Source of the DNA: Pantoea conspicua
GTDB lineage: Bacteria > Pseudomonadota > Gammaproteobacteria > Enterobacterales > Enterobacteriaceae
Assembly: GCF_002095315.1 (NCBI RefSeq)
Contig: NZ_MLFN01000049.1
Span: 1-32,545 of the forward strand
Reading direction: 5' to 3'
DNA length: 32,545 nt
Part shown: piece by piece, positions 9,989 through 18,125 of the stretch
Numbering within the stretch: position 1 is the stretch's first letter
How the letters are laid out: each line of letters opens with the position of its first letter
Made by a program: the position numbers and the translations under genes
The notes under the pieces: model-generated
Seen by the model: only the letters and a program-made list of their open reading frames with translations
Database searches by the model: none
What the model was told of the DNA's origin: nothing

Positions 9989-11455
9989 CTACGGCTTTTT
10001 AAATTTGTCTTCAACCTTCTCTTTAGCTTCGGCAATTTTATCGCCCGCTTTATCCATCACACCCTCGTGATGCGCCGGCTCGCGGCCAGACAGGCCACCC
10101 GCCGGCGTCACTGCCGGGCTGTCATGATCAGTGCGGGCATTAGGAGTGGTATCGAGTAGCGGATCGGTCGCGGTCCGGTTACCGGCGACGTTATCCGTGG
10201 TGGCATGGTCAATATCCACTTCCTGACGACGTACCGAATCATTAATGGTTTCGACCCGATCGCTCTGCTCTTTACGCAGAATCACTTCCTCAATGATTTG
10301 CGCCGTCTTGTTGACCACCGGTTGTTCGTGCGTCTCTTCAACTTCGATAGTTTTGTCTGACCAGTCGACCTGATCCGGCGCACCGGTTTCGCTCAGCGGA
10401 CGGCGGAAAATCTCCGCATGCTGCTCACGCAGCGACACATTTTCAGAGACCTGATCGGTGACGGTGTAGCGACGTACCCGGGTTGAGCCTTCGCTGACCA
10501 GTCTTTTACCCACTTCCAGCCGCTCTTCGGCCAGACGCAGCACATCTTCTTCGCTTTCATCACCGGTCAGTGAAGGTCGCACGGTCGCGCTGTACGGCTG
10601 ACTGCCGCTAAGATCGCTGCCAGACGCGGGTTGGTTCAGTGATGCGCCTGGCGCAGTGGTCAGTCCGTCATCGGCGGCATAATCCTCTGGCAAGGCTGCG
10701 CTGTGTTCGGTCAGCTCCTCATGCGCATCGAGAATGCCCAGCGCACGCGGCAACTGATCTTCATCCGCGCGTAGCGACAGCACTACACCGCCGGTACGCA
10801 TTGCGTCTTCATACACTTCAGCCTGATCTTCTTCCAGCGTATTGCCGAACAGACGCTGCCAGAAGCCCGGATGACGCGCTTCCTGCCCTTCGGTGCGCAG
10901 GCGCTCCCCGGAAATGATATCGATGTCATCGTCCAGGAAACCCGCTTTAATCAGGTTGCGTTTTGCGCCTTCTGCCAGTGAGACATTACTGAACATTGTT
11001 ACAATTGTTTCACGCGCCATGGTTTTCTCCTCGGTGATGGATTCAGACTGTTCTGGGTTCTGATGTCTGTCTATTTGAGCGTACTGTTTTTTCAGGGTGA
11101 CAACCTGTTCCAGCGGAACCTGGCTGACCACCTTGCGGATATGTAGTTCCTCTTTCAGCACCAACCGGCGGATAATCTCAACTTCCTCTTCGACCACAGG
11201 AATGATGATCACGCCGTTTTCTTCACGAATTTCCGGCATCGTCGTCAGCCGTTCCGATTTTGGGACTCGCGTTATTTCAGCGGTCTGCTGCCTGAGCAGC
11301 AGGGCGATTTTTTCTTCATGCTCTGTTACTCGCCGGGTAACCCGAACATGGCCGTCACTGACCTGCTGCTTCGTTACCTCAAGCTTCTCTTCCGCCAGCC
11401 TGAGTCGCTGTTCGTTTTCCTCTGCCCCTGGTGATTCAGGAGGTTGATTATTCAT
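9989..11455 (-). CDS. Two-module DUF2382 (YsnF/AvaK) stress-type protein, apparent gene fusion
   Basis: 488 aa from the ATG at 11455 (the frame is open a further 28 codons upstream). It contains two copies of the charged YsnF/AvaK DUF2382 module: one at about residues 17-135 (LRLAEEKLEVTKQQVSDG) and one at about 306-420 (LRLAEERLEVGKRLVSEG). Between them, from M146, is a domain beginning ARETIVTMFSNVSLAEGAK, like the general-stress 17M N-terminal domain. The C-terminus is a lysine/glutamate-rich helix (MDKAGDKIAEAKEKVEDKF). No signal peptide or membrane helix; probably a soluble, acidic, stress-related protein of unknown biochemistry. A strong ribosome site precedes codon 146, suggesting that two formerly separate genes have become one reading frame. 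Terminator follows. Confidence 0.8.
   Translation of the reverse strand: MNNQPPESPGAEENEQRLRLAEEKLEVTKQQVSDGHVRVTRRVTEHEEKIALLLRQQTAEITRVPKSERLTTMPEIREENGVIIIPVVEEEVEIIRRLVLKEELHIRKVVSQVPLEQVVTLKKQYAQIDRHQNPEQSESITEEKTMARETIVTMFSNVSLAEGAKRNLIKAGFLDDDIDIISGERLRTEGQEARHPGFWQRLFGNTLEEDQAEVYEDAMRTGGVVLSLRADEDQLPRALGILDAHEELTEHSAALPEDYAADDGLTTAPGASLNQPASGSDLSGSQPYSATVRPSLTGDESEEDVLRLAEERLEVGKRLVSEGSTRVRRYTVTDQVSENVSLREQHAEIFRRPLSETGAPDQVDWSDKTIEVEETHEQPVVNKTAQIIEEVILRKEQSDRVETINDSVRRQEVDIDHATTDNVAGNRTATDPLLDTTPNARTDHDSPAVTPAGGLSGREPAHHEGVMDKAGDKIAEAKEKVEDKFKKP
11018..11031 (-). promoter_or_regulatory. Internal ribosome-binding site and ATG within the DUF2382 gene
   Basis: On the minus strand the sequence reads GAGGAGAAAACCATG: a strong Shine-Dalgarno about 6 nt before an in-frame ATG (position 11020). 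Initiation here would give a 343-aa protein starting MARETIVTMF, a natural N-terminus for this domain family. Confidence 0.6.
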
Positions 11456-11660
11456 GGTTAACCTGCCCGTATTCCTGAGAACGTCATGCGGAGAAAATAG
11501 TGCAGCGAGATCGGTAACTCTTTTCCCGCTTTGAAGCATAACTGCCTGCTTCAGGAGAAATTAAAGCCTGGCACAAGCGAAGCCAAAAGAAAGGATACTG
11601 CAGAAAAAAGTCACAATATAAGGGTAACGTGGCGCTAAAATACGCTAAGCGGTGCGGCAG

Positions 11661-11685
11661 AAAAAAGAAAGCCAGCACGCTGGCT
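11661..11685 (-). terminator. Terminator of the alpha/beta hydrolase gene
   Basis: The inverted repeat AGCCAG-CACG-CTGGCT (11670-11685) is followed on the minus strand by TTTCTTTTTT (11661-11670). It lies 36 bp past the stop codon of the hydrolase. Confidence 0.75.
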
Positions 11686-11720
11686 GGCGACTTAAACAGT
11701 GTAATAAGATGCCAGTGGCT

Positions 11721-12635
11721 TTAGCCTGCTGACGAAAGGAAAACCTGCAGTGCAGAAAGGAATTCCACTGGCACCTCTTCCTGTGGCGAATGGCCACAGG
11801 GTAATGTTCGTCCTTCAACATGTGTGGCTTTATCAGCCCAGGTTTGCGGCACATCGTAAAGCTGGCCGACCGTGCCCTGCTCTCCCCACAGCAGCAACAG
11901 CGGACAGCGTATTCGCTGTCCTTCGCTGGCGGCATCATCCACTAAATCAATGCTCGCGCTGGCGCGATAATCCTCACACACCGCATGTATCATCGCCGGA
12001 TGCTGATAACAGCGCAGATAATCGTTCAGGATCGCTTCGGGCGTGGCATCGGCGACGTTAAGTTGCGCCCGGATATGCTGCCGCAGAAAGAATTCGATGT
12101 TTGACCCAATCAGCGTTTCAGGTAACGGCGCGGGCTGGATCAGAAAGAACCACCAGAAATAACGGGTAGCAAACTCCCGGTTAGTGTGCTGATACATGGT
12201 GGCTGTCGGCGCAATATCGATAAATGTGCAGGCGCTGACGCGATCAGGATAATCAAGCGCCAGCCGATGCCCGACCCTGGCGCCACGGTCGTGTCCGACA
12301 AACGCAAAACACTCGTGACCAAGCGCCGTCATCAGCAGCGCAATATCCTGCGCCATCGCCCGTTTTGAATAGGGCCGATGCTGCGCATCGCTGGCCGGTT
12401 TATCGCTGTCGCCATAGCCGCGTAGATCGGGCAGGACGACGGTGTAATGCTGTGCCAGCACCGGCGCCACTTTATGCCAGCACAGGTGATTTTGCGGATG
12501 GCCGTGCAGCATCACCAGCACCGGCCCGCTGCCGCCCGTAGCAACCCGCAGCGTAATGCCGTTATCCAGCGTGACATCCTGCAACTGAAAACCATCAATA
12601 AAAGGGGACTGGCCCCGATTGTTTACTGAACCCAC
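11721..12635 (-). CDS. Alpha/beta hydrolase, haloacetate dehalogenase-like
   Basis: 304 aa with a GTG start (GAGG 5 nt upstream). The layout follows fluoroacetate/haloacetate dehalogenases: oxyanion motif LHGHPQNHLCWH, nucleophile in VGHDRGAR (D116, with R117 and R120 placed to hold a carboxylate), acid D140 in FIDIAPT, cap region RYFWWFFLIQPAPLPE, EDYRAS (Y223) and base H282 in LPCGHSPQEE. In the characterised fluoroacetate dehalogenase the halide pocket is His-Trp-Tyr; here the His position appears to be Trp (W161-W162), so fluoride release is doubtful and the enzyme may act on other haloacids or be an epoxide-hydrolase relative. It probably shares a transcript with the PNPOx gene 63 bp upstream. 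Confidence 0.85.
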   Translation of the reverse strand: MGSVNNRGQSPFIDGFQLQDVTLDNGITLRVATGGSGPVLVMLHGHPQNHLCWHKVAPVLAQHYTVVLPDLRGYGDSDKPASDAQHRPYSKRAMAQDIALLMTALGHECFAFVGHDRGARVGHRLALDYPDRVSACTFIDIAPTATMYQHTNREFATRYFWWFFLIQPAPLPETLIGSNIEFFLRQHIRAQLNVADATPEAILNDYLRCYQHPAMIHAVCEDYRASASIDLVDDAASEGQRIRCPLLLLWGEQGTVGQLYDVPQTWADKATHVEGRTLPCGHSPQEEVPVEFLSALQVFLSSAG

Positions 12636-12698
12636 GTTGACCTCGTCGTTTTGAAAGTGCGCGTTCAGTGAGTGTAGACCGGGATCGGACGTCGCCGC

Positions 12699-13271
12699 TC
12701 AGGGGGTGATGCGCTGGCCACTGGCTAATGTGCCGTCCGTCGAATAGGTCAGCAGCGCCCGCTGATTGTTATCTCGTTGTAGCTGATACCAGTCCAGCTC
12801 GCTGACCCGCATCACCACTACGCCAAAATGCGGTCTGCCCGCTTCGCCAGTCAAAGCTGGCATTGCAACCTGCGGTTCACTCTCTGTCTCTTCGCCTGGC
12901 GGTCCGCCGCTGTAGGTTTTGCGGGTGTGTGCCGGTAACCGCGACCACGCGGCCAGGGCGATATCACTGTCCTGCGCATACAGTTCGACTCGTCCCTGCA
13001 GGCGCAACTGCAGCCGGGTCTGCAAGGCATATCCCAGCACCGTCACCTGCGGATTCGCCATCATCTCCTGCCACTTCGGACTGCGTACGTCGGTATGAAA
13101 AGTCAGTGACCGCATGACGCTATCGACCTGACGCAGCACCAGGGTGCGCGCCTGTGGTCGACGAGCGGCATCAACGGTACAGAGTGTCAGATAGCGAAAT
13201 TCCGCCTGGGGATCGCCGGCAGCCTCGCCCAGCGTGCGCCAGGCCGCAGCGTCAATCTGTTTCAGATCCAT
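12699..13271 (-). CDS. Pyridoxamine 5'-phosphate oxidase-like FMN-binding protein
   Basis: 190 aa from the ATG at 13271 (MDLKQIDAAAW); a GTG at 13292 in the same frame has no ribosome site. It shows the split-barrel pattern of PNPOx-like flavoproteins: FRYLTLCTVDAARRPQARTL, the FMN phosphate-type TDVRSPKWQEMMANPQV and a C-terminal segment ending LDWYQLQRDNNQRALLTY. It is shorter than PdxH and lacks the full PdxH C-terminal signature, so it is more likely one of the uncharacterised Alr4036-type flavoproteins than the vitamin B6 enzyme. Followed at 63 bp by the hydrolase gene on the same strand. Confidence 0.82.
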   Translation of the reverse strand: MDLKQIDAAAWRTLGEAAGDPQAEFRYLTLCTVDAARRPQARTLVLRQVDSVMRSLTFHTDVRSPKWQEMMANPQVTVLGYALQTRLQLRLQGRVELYAQDSDIALAAWSRLPAHTRKTYSGGPPGEETESEPQVAMPALTGEAGRPHFGVVVMRVSELDWYQLQRDNNQRALLTYSTDGTLASGQRITP

Positions 13272-13356
13272 CCGATTTGCTCTCTTAATCACAAGGGGGG
13301 CGGCTCAAGCGTAGCAAGGAAGCAGAGACCTGGCCTGACAGCCCAGCGTTCTCAGC

Positions 13357-13392
13357 AAAAAAAAGCCCCCGCCGGGCAGACCGGCGAGGGCT
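13357..13392 (-). terminator. Strong terminator of gcd
   Basis: Minus-strand stem of 12 pairs with one internal mismatch (13364-13375 against 13381-13392), 5-nt loop, followed by eight U (A-run 13357-13364). It lies just past the gcd stop codon. Confidence 0.9.
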
Positions 13393-13414
13393 TAATGGCA
13401 CAGATTAACCGGGA

Positions 13415-15774
13415 TTACGGCAGCGCATAAGCGATCAGCGTATCGCCCATTTTGGTGCCAAAGGAGCCGTGTCCGCCCGCCATAATCACTACGTATTGCT
13501 TACCGTTAACCGCATAGGTCATCGGCGTCGCCTGCCCACCCGCCGGCAGTCGGGCCTGCCACAGCAGTTTACCGTCACGCACGCTGTAGGCGCGCAGGTA
13601 GTTATCCAGCGTACCGGCAACAAAGAAGACATTGCCTGCGGTCGTCACCGGACCGCCTAACATCGGAACACCCATTTTAAACGGCAGCGGAACCGGCGCA
13701 CTGTCGCGTACCGTACCAATGCGTTTCTTCCAGACGATCTGATGATTCTGCAGATTGATGGCCGAGACAAAGCCCCATGAAGGCTGCAGACACGGCAGAC
13801 CTAAGGGTGACAGGAACGGATTCAGTTCAACGCCATAGGGTACGCCATACATATGCTGGACACCCGCTTCCGAACCAGAACCTGCTGCACCCGCCGCGCC
13901 AGGCTCTATCGGATTACCCGGCCCACGCGGTACCAGGCGGGAGATAAACGGCATCGCCATCGGGTTGGCAATCGCAATCTGACGGTCGGTATCAACGGCA
14001 ATTCCGCCCCACTCGAACATGCCGAAATCACCTGGAAACACCAGTGTGCCCTGCTCTGAAGGCGGGGTAAACGGTCCTTCATATCGCAGGCGATGGAACA
14101 TCACGCGGCACGCCAGCTGATCAAACATCGTTGCGCCCCACATATCCTTGCCCTGCAGGTTCTGCTTCGGCCGGAAGGTAAGTTGCGAGAAAGGCTGGGT
14201 CGGGTTGAGATGATCGCCTTTCGCCGGTCCCTGCGGCACCGGGGTTTCCGGTGCAGGCACCACCGGCTGACCGGTTTCACGGTTCAGAACAAAAATGTTG
14301 CCGGTTTTAGCAGGAACATACACCACCGGAACACGCTTGCCGCTGTTATCAGTGATATCTGCCAGTGTCGGCTGAGACGGCAAATCCATGTCCCACAGAT
14401 CGTGGTGTACGGTCTGATAGAACCAGGCCAGCTTACCGGTGGAGGCATGCAGCGCCAGCAGACCACTGGCATAACGCTCCTGCTCCGGGGTGCGATGGCC
14501 GCCCCAGATATCTGGCGTCGCGACGCCCATCGGCAGATAGATGATGTCACGCTGAGCGTCGTACGCCGCCGGTGCCCAGGAGTTAGGCGAGTTGGCACTG
14601 AAGGTTTCCCCTTCTGCCGGCAGCGCATTCGGATCTTTCGCGCCCGGGTCAAACGCCCAGACCAGCTTACCGCTGTCGATATCGAAACCGCGGATAACGC
14701 CAGACGGCTCGCGGGTTGACAGGTTATCGGTGACCGAGCCCGCTACAATCACCACCTTGTCGGTGACAATCGGTGGCGAAGTCGGCTCATAGCCGCCCGG
14801 ATAAGCATTGGGCTGCTGATGCTGCAGGTTCAGTTCGCCGTGGTTGGCAAAGTTCTCGCAACGCTCACCTGAGGCGGCATCAAGCGCAATCAGACGGCCA
14901 TCATCCACTGGCAGAAAGATACGACGCGCACAGTGAGCTGGCTGTGAGGCGCTATTCTGCTGCACCGCTGGCATTTCATGGTATGACACGCCACGGCAGG
15001 TAATGTGCTGGAATGACGGATCGGATTTGAGTCTCGGGTCAAAGCGCCATTTCTCTTTGCCGCTCACCGCGTCCAGCGCCAGCAGAATCTGGTGTGGCGT
15101 ACAGAGATAGAGCATGTTGCCCGCTTTGAGCGGCGTCACTTCATTGGTTATCTCACCCGGATCGTTAGCGGTTTTGACATCGCCTGTGTGATATTGCCAG
15201 GCCACCTGCAGGTTCTGCACGTTATGCTCATTGATCTGCTTCAGCGGCGAGTAACGCACGCCTTCCTGCGTGCGGCCATAGGCGGTCCAGTCTTCCGCGG
15301 GTACTGACGAAACGGCTGGTGTGCGATCGGTCAGGGGTAATTCGCCGTTTATTTCCTGTGGATCGTGCAGTGACGATCCCACCAGCAGCGCGCCGTTAGC
15401 CAGCAAGGCGATGATCATCGCCGCCAGCGGTTTTTCCCGGCCGGGCCAAACTGACGATAACTGAAAGGCAAAATGAGCCAGATCCCCAGCAGTACCCACA
15501 CGTCGAGTCGCGGAACCAGCGTCCAGTAGTCGCTGCCCGCTTCCTGCCACGCCCACAACGCACTGACGATCAGAATCGCGGCATAGAGATAGAGCGCCCT
15601 GCGTTTTCTGCGCCACAGCAGCACGCTAAAGACTGCCATCGCCAGACCGCTGATCAGGTAATACGCGCTACCGCCCAGCGATAGTAACCAGACGCCGCCG
15701 ATCAGCAGCCAGGCAGAGCAGGCGACAGAAAACAGCAGCGTTAACAAATTGAGTGTTCGGGATACCCGTGACAT
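13415..15774 (-). pseudogene. gcd: PQQ-dependent membrane glucose dehydrogenase, split by a frameshift
   Basis: Membrane-bound quinoprotein that oxidises periplasmic glucose to gluconolactone and passes electrons to ubiquinone. The start ATG at 15774 (MSRVSRTLNLLTLL, AAGG upstream) opens a frame with about five membrane helices that reads to LPFSYRQFGPAGKNR and then stops at 15415. The catalytic beta-propeller continues in the -1 frame from LAAMIIALLANGALLVGS to 13415. The two parts join seamlessly if one base is restored near 15424-15436, next to a run of five A on the coding strand, giving ~786 aa against 796 in E. coli. Propeller landmarks are intact: DWTAYGRTQEGVRYSPL, SFQHITCRGVSYHE, TVHHDLWDMD, QATPMTYAVNGKQYVV, HGSFGTKMGD. 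It is either a recent inactivating mutation or a sequencing error. Confidence 0.88.
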
Positions 15775-15824
15775 GTAATTAACCTTGGTGAAAAAGAGGA
15801 AATGTAAAGAAACTTCAGCGCAAG

Positions 15825-15840
15825 TGTAAACGCTATCACA
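15825..15840. promoter_or_regulatory. Candidate CRP site upstream of gcd
   Basis: TGTAA-N6-TCACA, one mismatch from the CRP consensus TGTGA-N6-TCACA, lies 51-66 bp upstream of the gcd start. In E. coli gcd is known to be under negative cAMP-CRP control, which fits. Confidence 0.5.
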
Positions 15841-16117
15841 TGTCATTTACATTGTATTTTCGTGGCATAGTGTAAAAATATATTAAATATATATTAAATA
15901 TCAGTAAGTTAAACTTATAATCGATTAAATTAAAAAGCTTAAATGCTGTTTATTTAAACAAATGGCGAAAGCATCCTGATTATTATGGAAGCGATACCAC
16001 AACGACGCACCCTGACAGCGCAACAGGCAGGAGAGTTTAACTCCCGCTTATCCAGCGGCTGTGTTAGCTTTCTGGCATGCACCTTCGCCGTGGAACCAGC
16101 CTGCAAGGAGTGGCCCG
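15841..16117. other. AT-rich intergenic region between gcd and a GNAT gene
   Basis: The gene-free stretch from the gcd start to 16117 is 343 bp. Beyond the CRP-like site it is very AT-rich, with an 11-bp near-tandem TATTAAATATA repeat (15881-15900), a consensus-like TATAAT at 15916-15921 with no good -35, and a small perfect palindrome GAGTTTAACTC around 16034. No ORF or RNA gene is evident. Confidence 0.5.
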
Positions 16118-16663
16118 ATGCGACCCGATGAGATCACTTCCGCCCGACTGCATTACCGGCTGTTGAATCAGCAGGACTGGCCGTTCTATCTGGCAGTCAG
16201 TCAGGATGAATCCGTAATGAGATACATCACCGACCCGCGTTCTGCTGAAGAGATCAGAACCCATTCGTTTGACGTTCGCTTACCCGCCTGGCATAAAGGC
16301 TGTGACCACTGGCTCTGTCTGGTGATGGAGGAAAAAACCTCAGGTTTGCCGGCAGGGTTCAGCGGATTTTTCGATCGGGGAAACGGCATTGCGGAGTTTG
16401 GTTTTATTCTCGCCGCTGACTTTCATGGCAAAGGATACGGTAGTGAGTCGCTGCATGCGGTGCTGCGGTTTTGCTTTGCTCAGCAGGGTTACCGCAAGCT
16501 GGTGGCAACCGTCACAGCAGGCAATATTGCCTCACGGAAGGCGCTGCTCTCGGCCGGCTTCGTGCAGGAAGGGACCTTACGGCAGAACTTTTTCCTGGCC
16601 GGTAAATGGCAGGATGACTGGCTGTCTGGCCTGATGAAAGAGGAGTACCAGACCCGATGCTGA
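16118..16663 (+). CDS. GNAT N-acetyltransferase, RimJ/RimL type
   Basis: 181 aa starting at MRPDEITSARLHYRLL, chosen because AAGGAG lies 7 nt upstream; the open frame extends further left without a ribosome site. Family signals: an N-terminal strand SARLHYRLLNQQDWPF, and acetyl-CoA-binding motif A in FILAADFHGKGYGSESLHAV followed by ATVTAGNIASRKALLSAGF and a C-terminal GKWQDDWLSGLMKEEY. This is the pattern of RimJ/RimL-like enzymes that acetylate protein N-termini or small amines. Cytoplasmic; substrate unknown. Confidence 0.9.
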   Translation: MRPDEITSARLHYRLLNQQDWPFYLAVSQDESVMRYITDPRSAEEIRTHSFDVRLPAWHKGCDHWLCLVMEEKTSGLPAGFSGFFDRGNGIAEFGFILAADFHGKGYGSESLHAVLRFCFAQQGYRKLVATVTAGNIASRKALLSAGFVQEGTLRQNFFLAGKWQDDWLSGLMKEEYQTRC

Positions 16664-16717
16664 ACCGATAGCTTTCCTCTATGCTGGACCTGATGCGGGC
16701 AATAAGGTGGGATTCGT

Positions 16718-17647
16718 ATGCTGGAATATATGGTATCGCGCTACCAAAGCCTGCCGGTTTCACCGAACCGGCTCAGGGGCTGGCTGATTACGTGGCTGAC
16801 GCAGCAGCAGGCGTGGTGCCGTGATGCCCGTTTCTCTGCCGCTTTTCCCTGGCGTGAAACCGGACTGCCACAGCGCTATTTCCTGCAACGTGAACTCCAC
16901 ATTGAGGGTCATCGTTATCTTACCGGACCGCGCTATCTCGGCGGCGATCCGGACCAGCCATTTATCGATGTCGTCGCGATGGACGGTGCGATAAACCATC
17001 AGGTTGCCTGCGCCATCGTGCAGGCGTGGCAGGCGCTGAACCCGCGATATCTTCGGATTTTACTGCCCGCCGCCCACCTCGCTATTGGCACTCCCGATCA
17101 GCTGATCTTCCTGAATCATCCGGAATCGCTTTCTGCCATCACCCGGCCTGATATTTCGCTGTTGCCTGCCACGCGGAAAGCTTATCCAGTCTGCCTGACC
17201 ACGATCAATCGTGCATATCGCGCCAGCTGGCGCGCCCTGCCCGCGATCAGACATCAGTTGCTGGCCACGAATAAGCGGGAACTGGCTAAAGATATCGCTC
17301 AGGGCAACGTATTTCTGATTATCTGCCAGGGCATGCTGGTGGGGCTGATTATTTGCGCGATGCGCCGCGTGGGATTTATTGAGGGGTTTCAGATTCTGGA
17401 TGAAGTTATTTTGCCAGCCTATCGTGGCCAGGGACTGGCAGCCCATGCTCAGCAGCTGTTGCTGCGCCAGCTTCATCACCGCTATGGCGATAGCGCGCTT
17501 CTGACAGGTGCGATACTTCCTGGCAACGCGCCCTCACTGAGAAGTGCGGAAAAAGCACAGCGACGCTGCGTGCTGAAATATCACTTTTTTACACCCGATG
17601 ATTTCCAGCCGGGCCAGCAAATGATGTCAGAAGAGGAAGGAAAGTAG
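16718..17647 (+). CDS. GNAT-domain protein, C-terminal acetyltransferase, ~200-aa N-terminal extension
   Basis: 309 aa; AAGGTGG 7 nt before the ATG. The recognisable part is the C-terminal third: FQILDEVILPAYRGQGLAAH (residues ~225-244) has the R-G-Q-G-L acetyl-CoA pyrophosphate loop, then a helix and GAILPGNAPSLRSAEKAQRR, where related enzymes have the conserved Asn. The first ~200 residues are not recognised; they contain no membrane helix. It ends 4 bp from the convergent small gene at 17652. Likely a stand-alone acetyltransferase of unknown substrate; a link to the preceding GNAT gene (54-bp gap, same strand) is plausible. Confidence 0.75.
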   Translation: MLEYMVSRYQSLPVSPNRLRGWLITWLTQQQAWCRDARFSAAFPWRETGLPQRYFLQRELHIEGHRYLTGPRYLGGDPDQPFIDVVAMDGAINHQVACAIVQAWQALNPRYLRILLPAAHLAIGTPDQLIFLNHPESLSAITRPDISLLPATRKAYPVCLTTINRAYRASWRALPAIRHQLLATNKRELAKDIAQGNVFLIICQGMLVGLIICAMRRVGFIEGFQILDEVILPAYRGQGLAAHAQQLLLRQLHHRYGDSALLTGAILPGNAPSLRSAEKAQRRCVLKYHFFTPDDFQPGQQMMSEEEGK

Positions 17648-17651
17648 CCAA

Positions 17652-17897
17652 TTACCACAATGCCAGCTCGATTAATTTATCCTGGACGCTGTAGACCCGC
17701 TGTTTCAGGTGCAGACTCTCTTCCGCGCTGATGCGTTTTGCGTCGAATGCGCCGTTAATTTTTTCCAGCGCCATTTTGGTTTTACCTTTCAGTCCTTTGT
17801 GCCAGTTCACTGTCGGGCAGCTTGCCACCTGCCCCTCTAAACTCAGCACCAAATCAACCACACTTTTACCACCGGTAGAAGTTTGAGACGCAGACAT
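17652..17897 (-). CDS. Small hypothetical protein (81 aa)
   Basis: Not recognised. Starts at ATG 17897 (MSASQTSTGGKSVVDLVL) with AGAGG 5 nt upstream; the GTG at 17903 would overlap the ribosome site. Soluble and Lys/Glu-rich, with a predicted-helical C-terminal half (EESLHLKQRVYSVQDKLIE). It converges with the GNAT gene with only 4 bp between stops and no visible terminator. Good ribosome site and codon use support a real gene; no function can be given. Confidence 0.65.
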   Translation of the reverse strand: MSASQTSTGGKSVVDLVLSLEGQVASCPTVNWHKGLKGKTKMALEKINGAFDAKRISAEESLHLKQRVYSVQDKLIELALW

Positions 17898-18012
17898 ATC
17901 CACCTCTATTTGCTGCTAAAACAGATGCCTCTTTGCTGCGGGCATTATACATAATCCTGCCATCCGGAAGGGTTTTCCTGTGCGGCTGACTGCGGTGTCT
18001 GGCACAGAAAAT

Positions 18013-18031
18013 GCGTTACCTGTGGTAACGC
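18013..18031. repeat. Perfect inverted repeat in the intergenic region
   Basis: GCGTTACC-TGT-GGTAACGC, an 8+8 bp dyad about 95 bp before the SRPBCC start. It could be an operator for the rightward SRPBCC-ADH operon or a terminator stem; there is no U-tract. Confidence 0.45.
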
Positions 18032-18125
18032 CATAACGTCACGGCTTCGCTCGCAAAATTGCACAGGCTGTTCTTAACTCATCTCAGTGATTTCCGTTCG
18101 AATGAGCCTGCTATCGGAGGACCCT

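Noticed and set aside
11484..11678. 64-aa hydrophobic open frame upstream of the DUF2382 gene
   Set aside because: It starts in the hydrolase terminator, has no ribosome site and overlaps the likely promoter region of the DUF2382 gene.
14093..14719. 208-aa open frame on the plus strand inside gcd
   Set aside because: It lies entirely opposite the catalytic domain of gcd and is arginine/histidine-rich without ribosome site.
15431..15440. Programmed -1 ribosomal frameshift in gcd
   Set aside because: The direction would be right, but G-GGA-AAA-ACC is not a proper slippery heptamer in the reading frame, and gcd is a single frame in other enterics; mutation or sequencing error is simpler.
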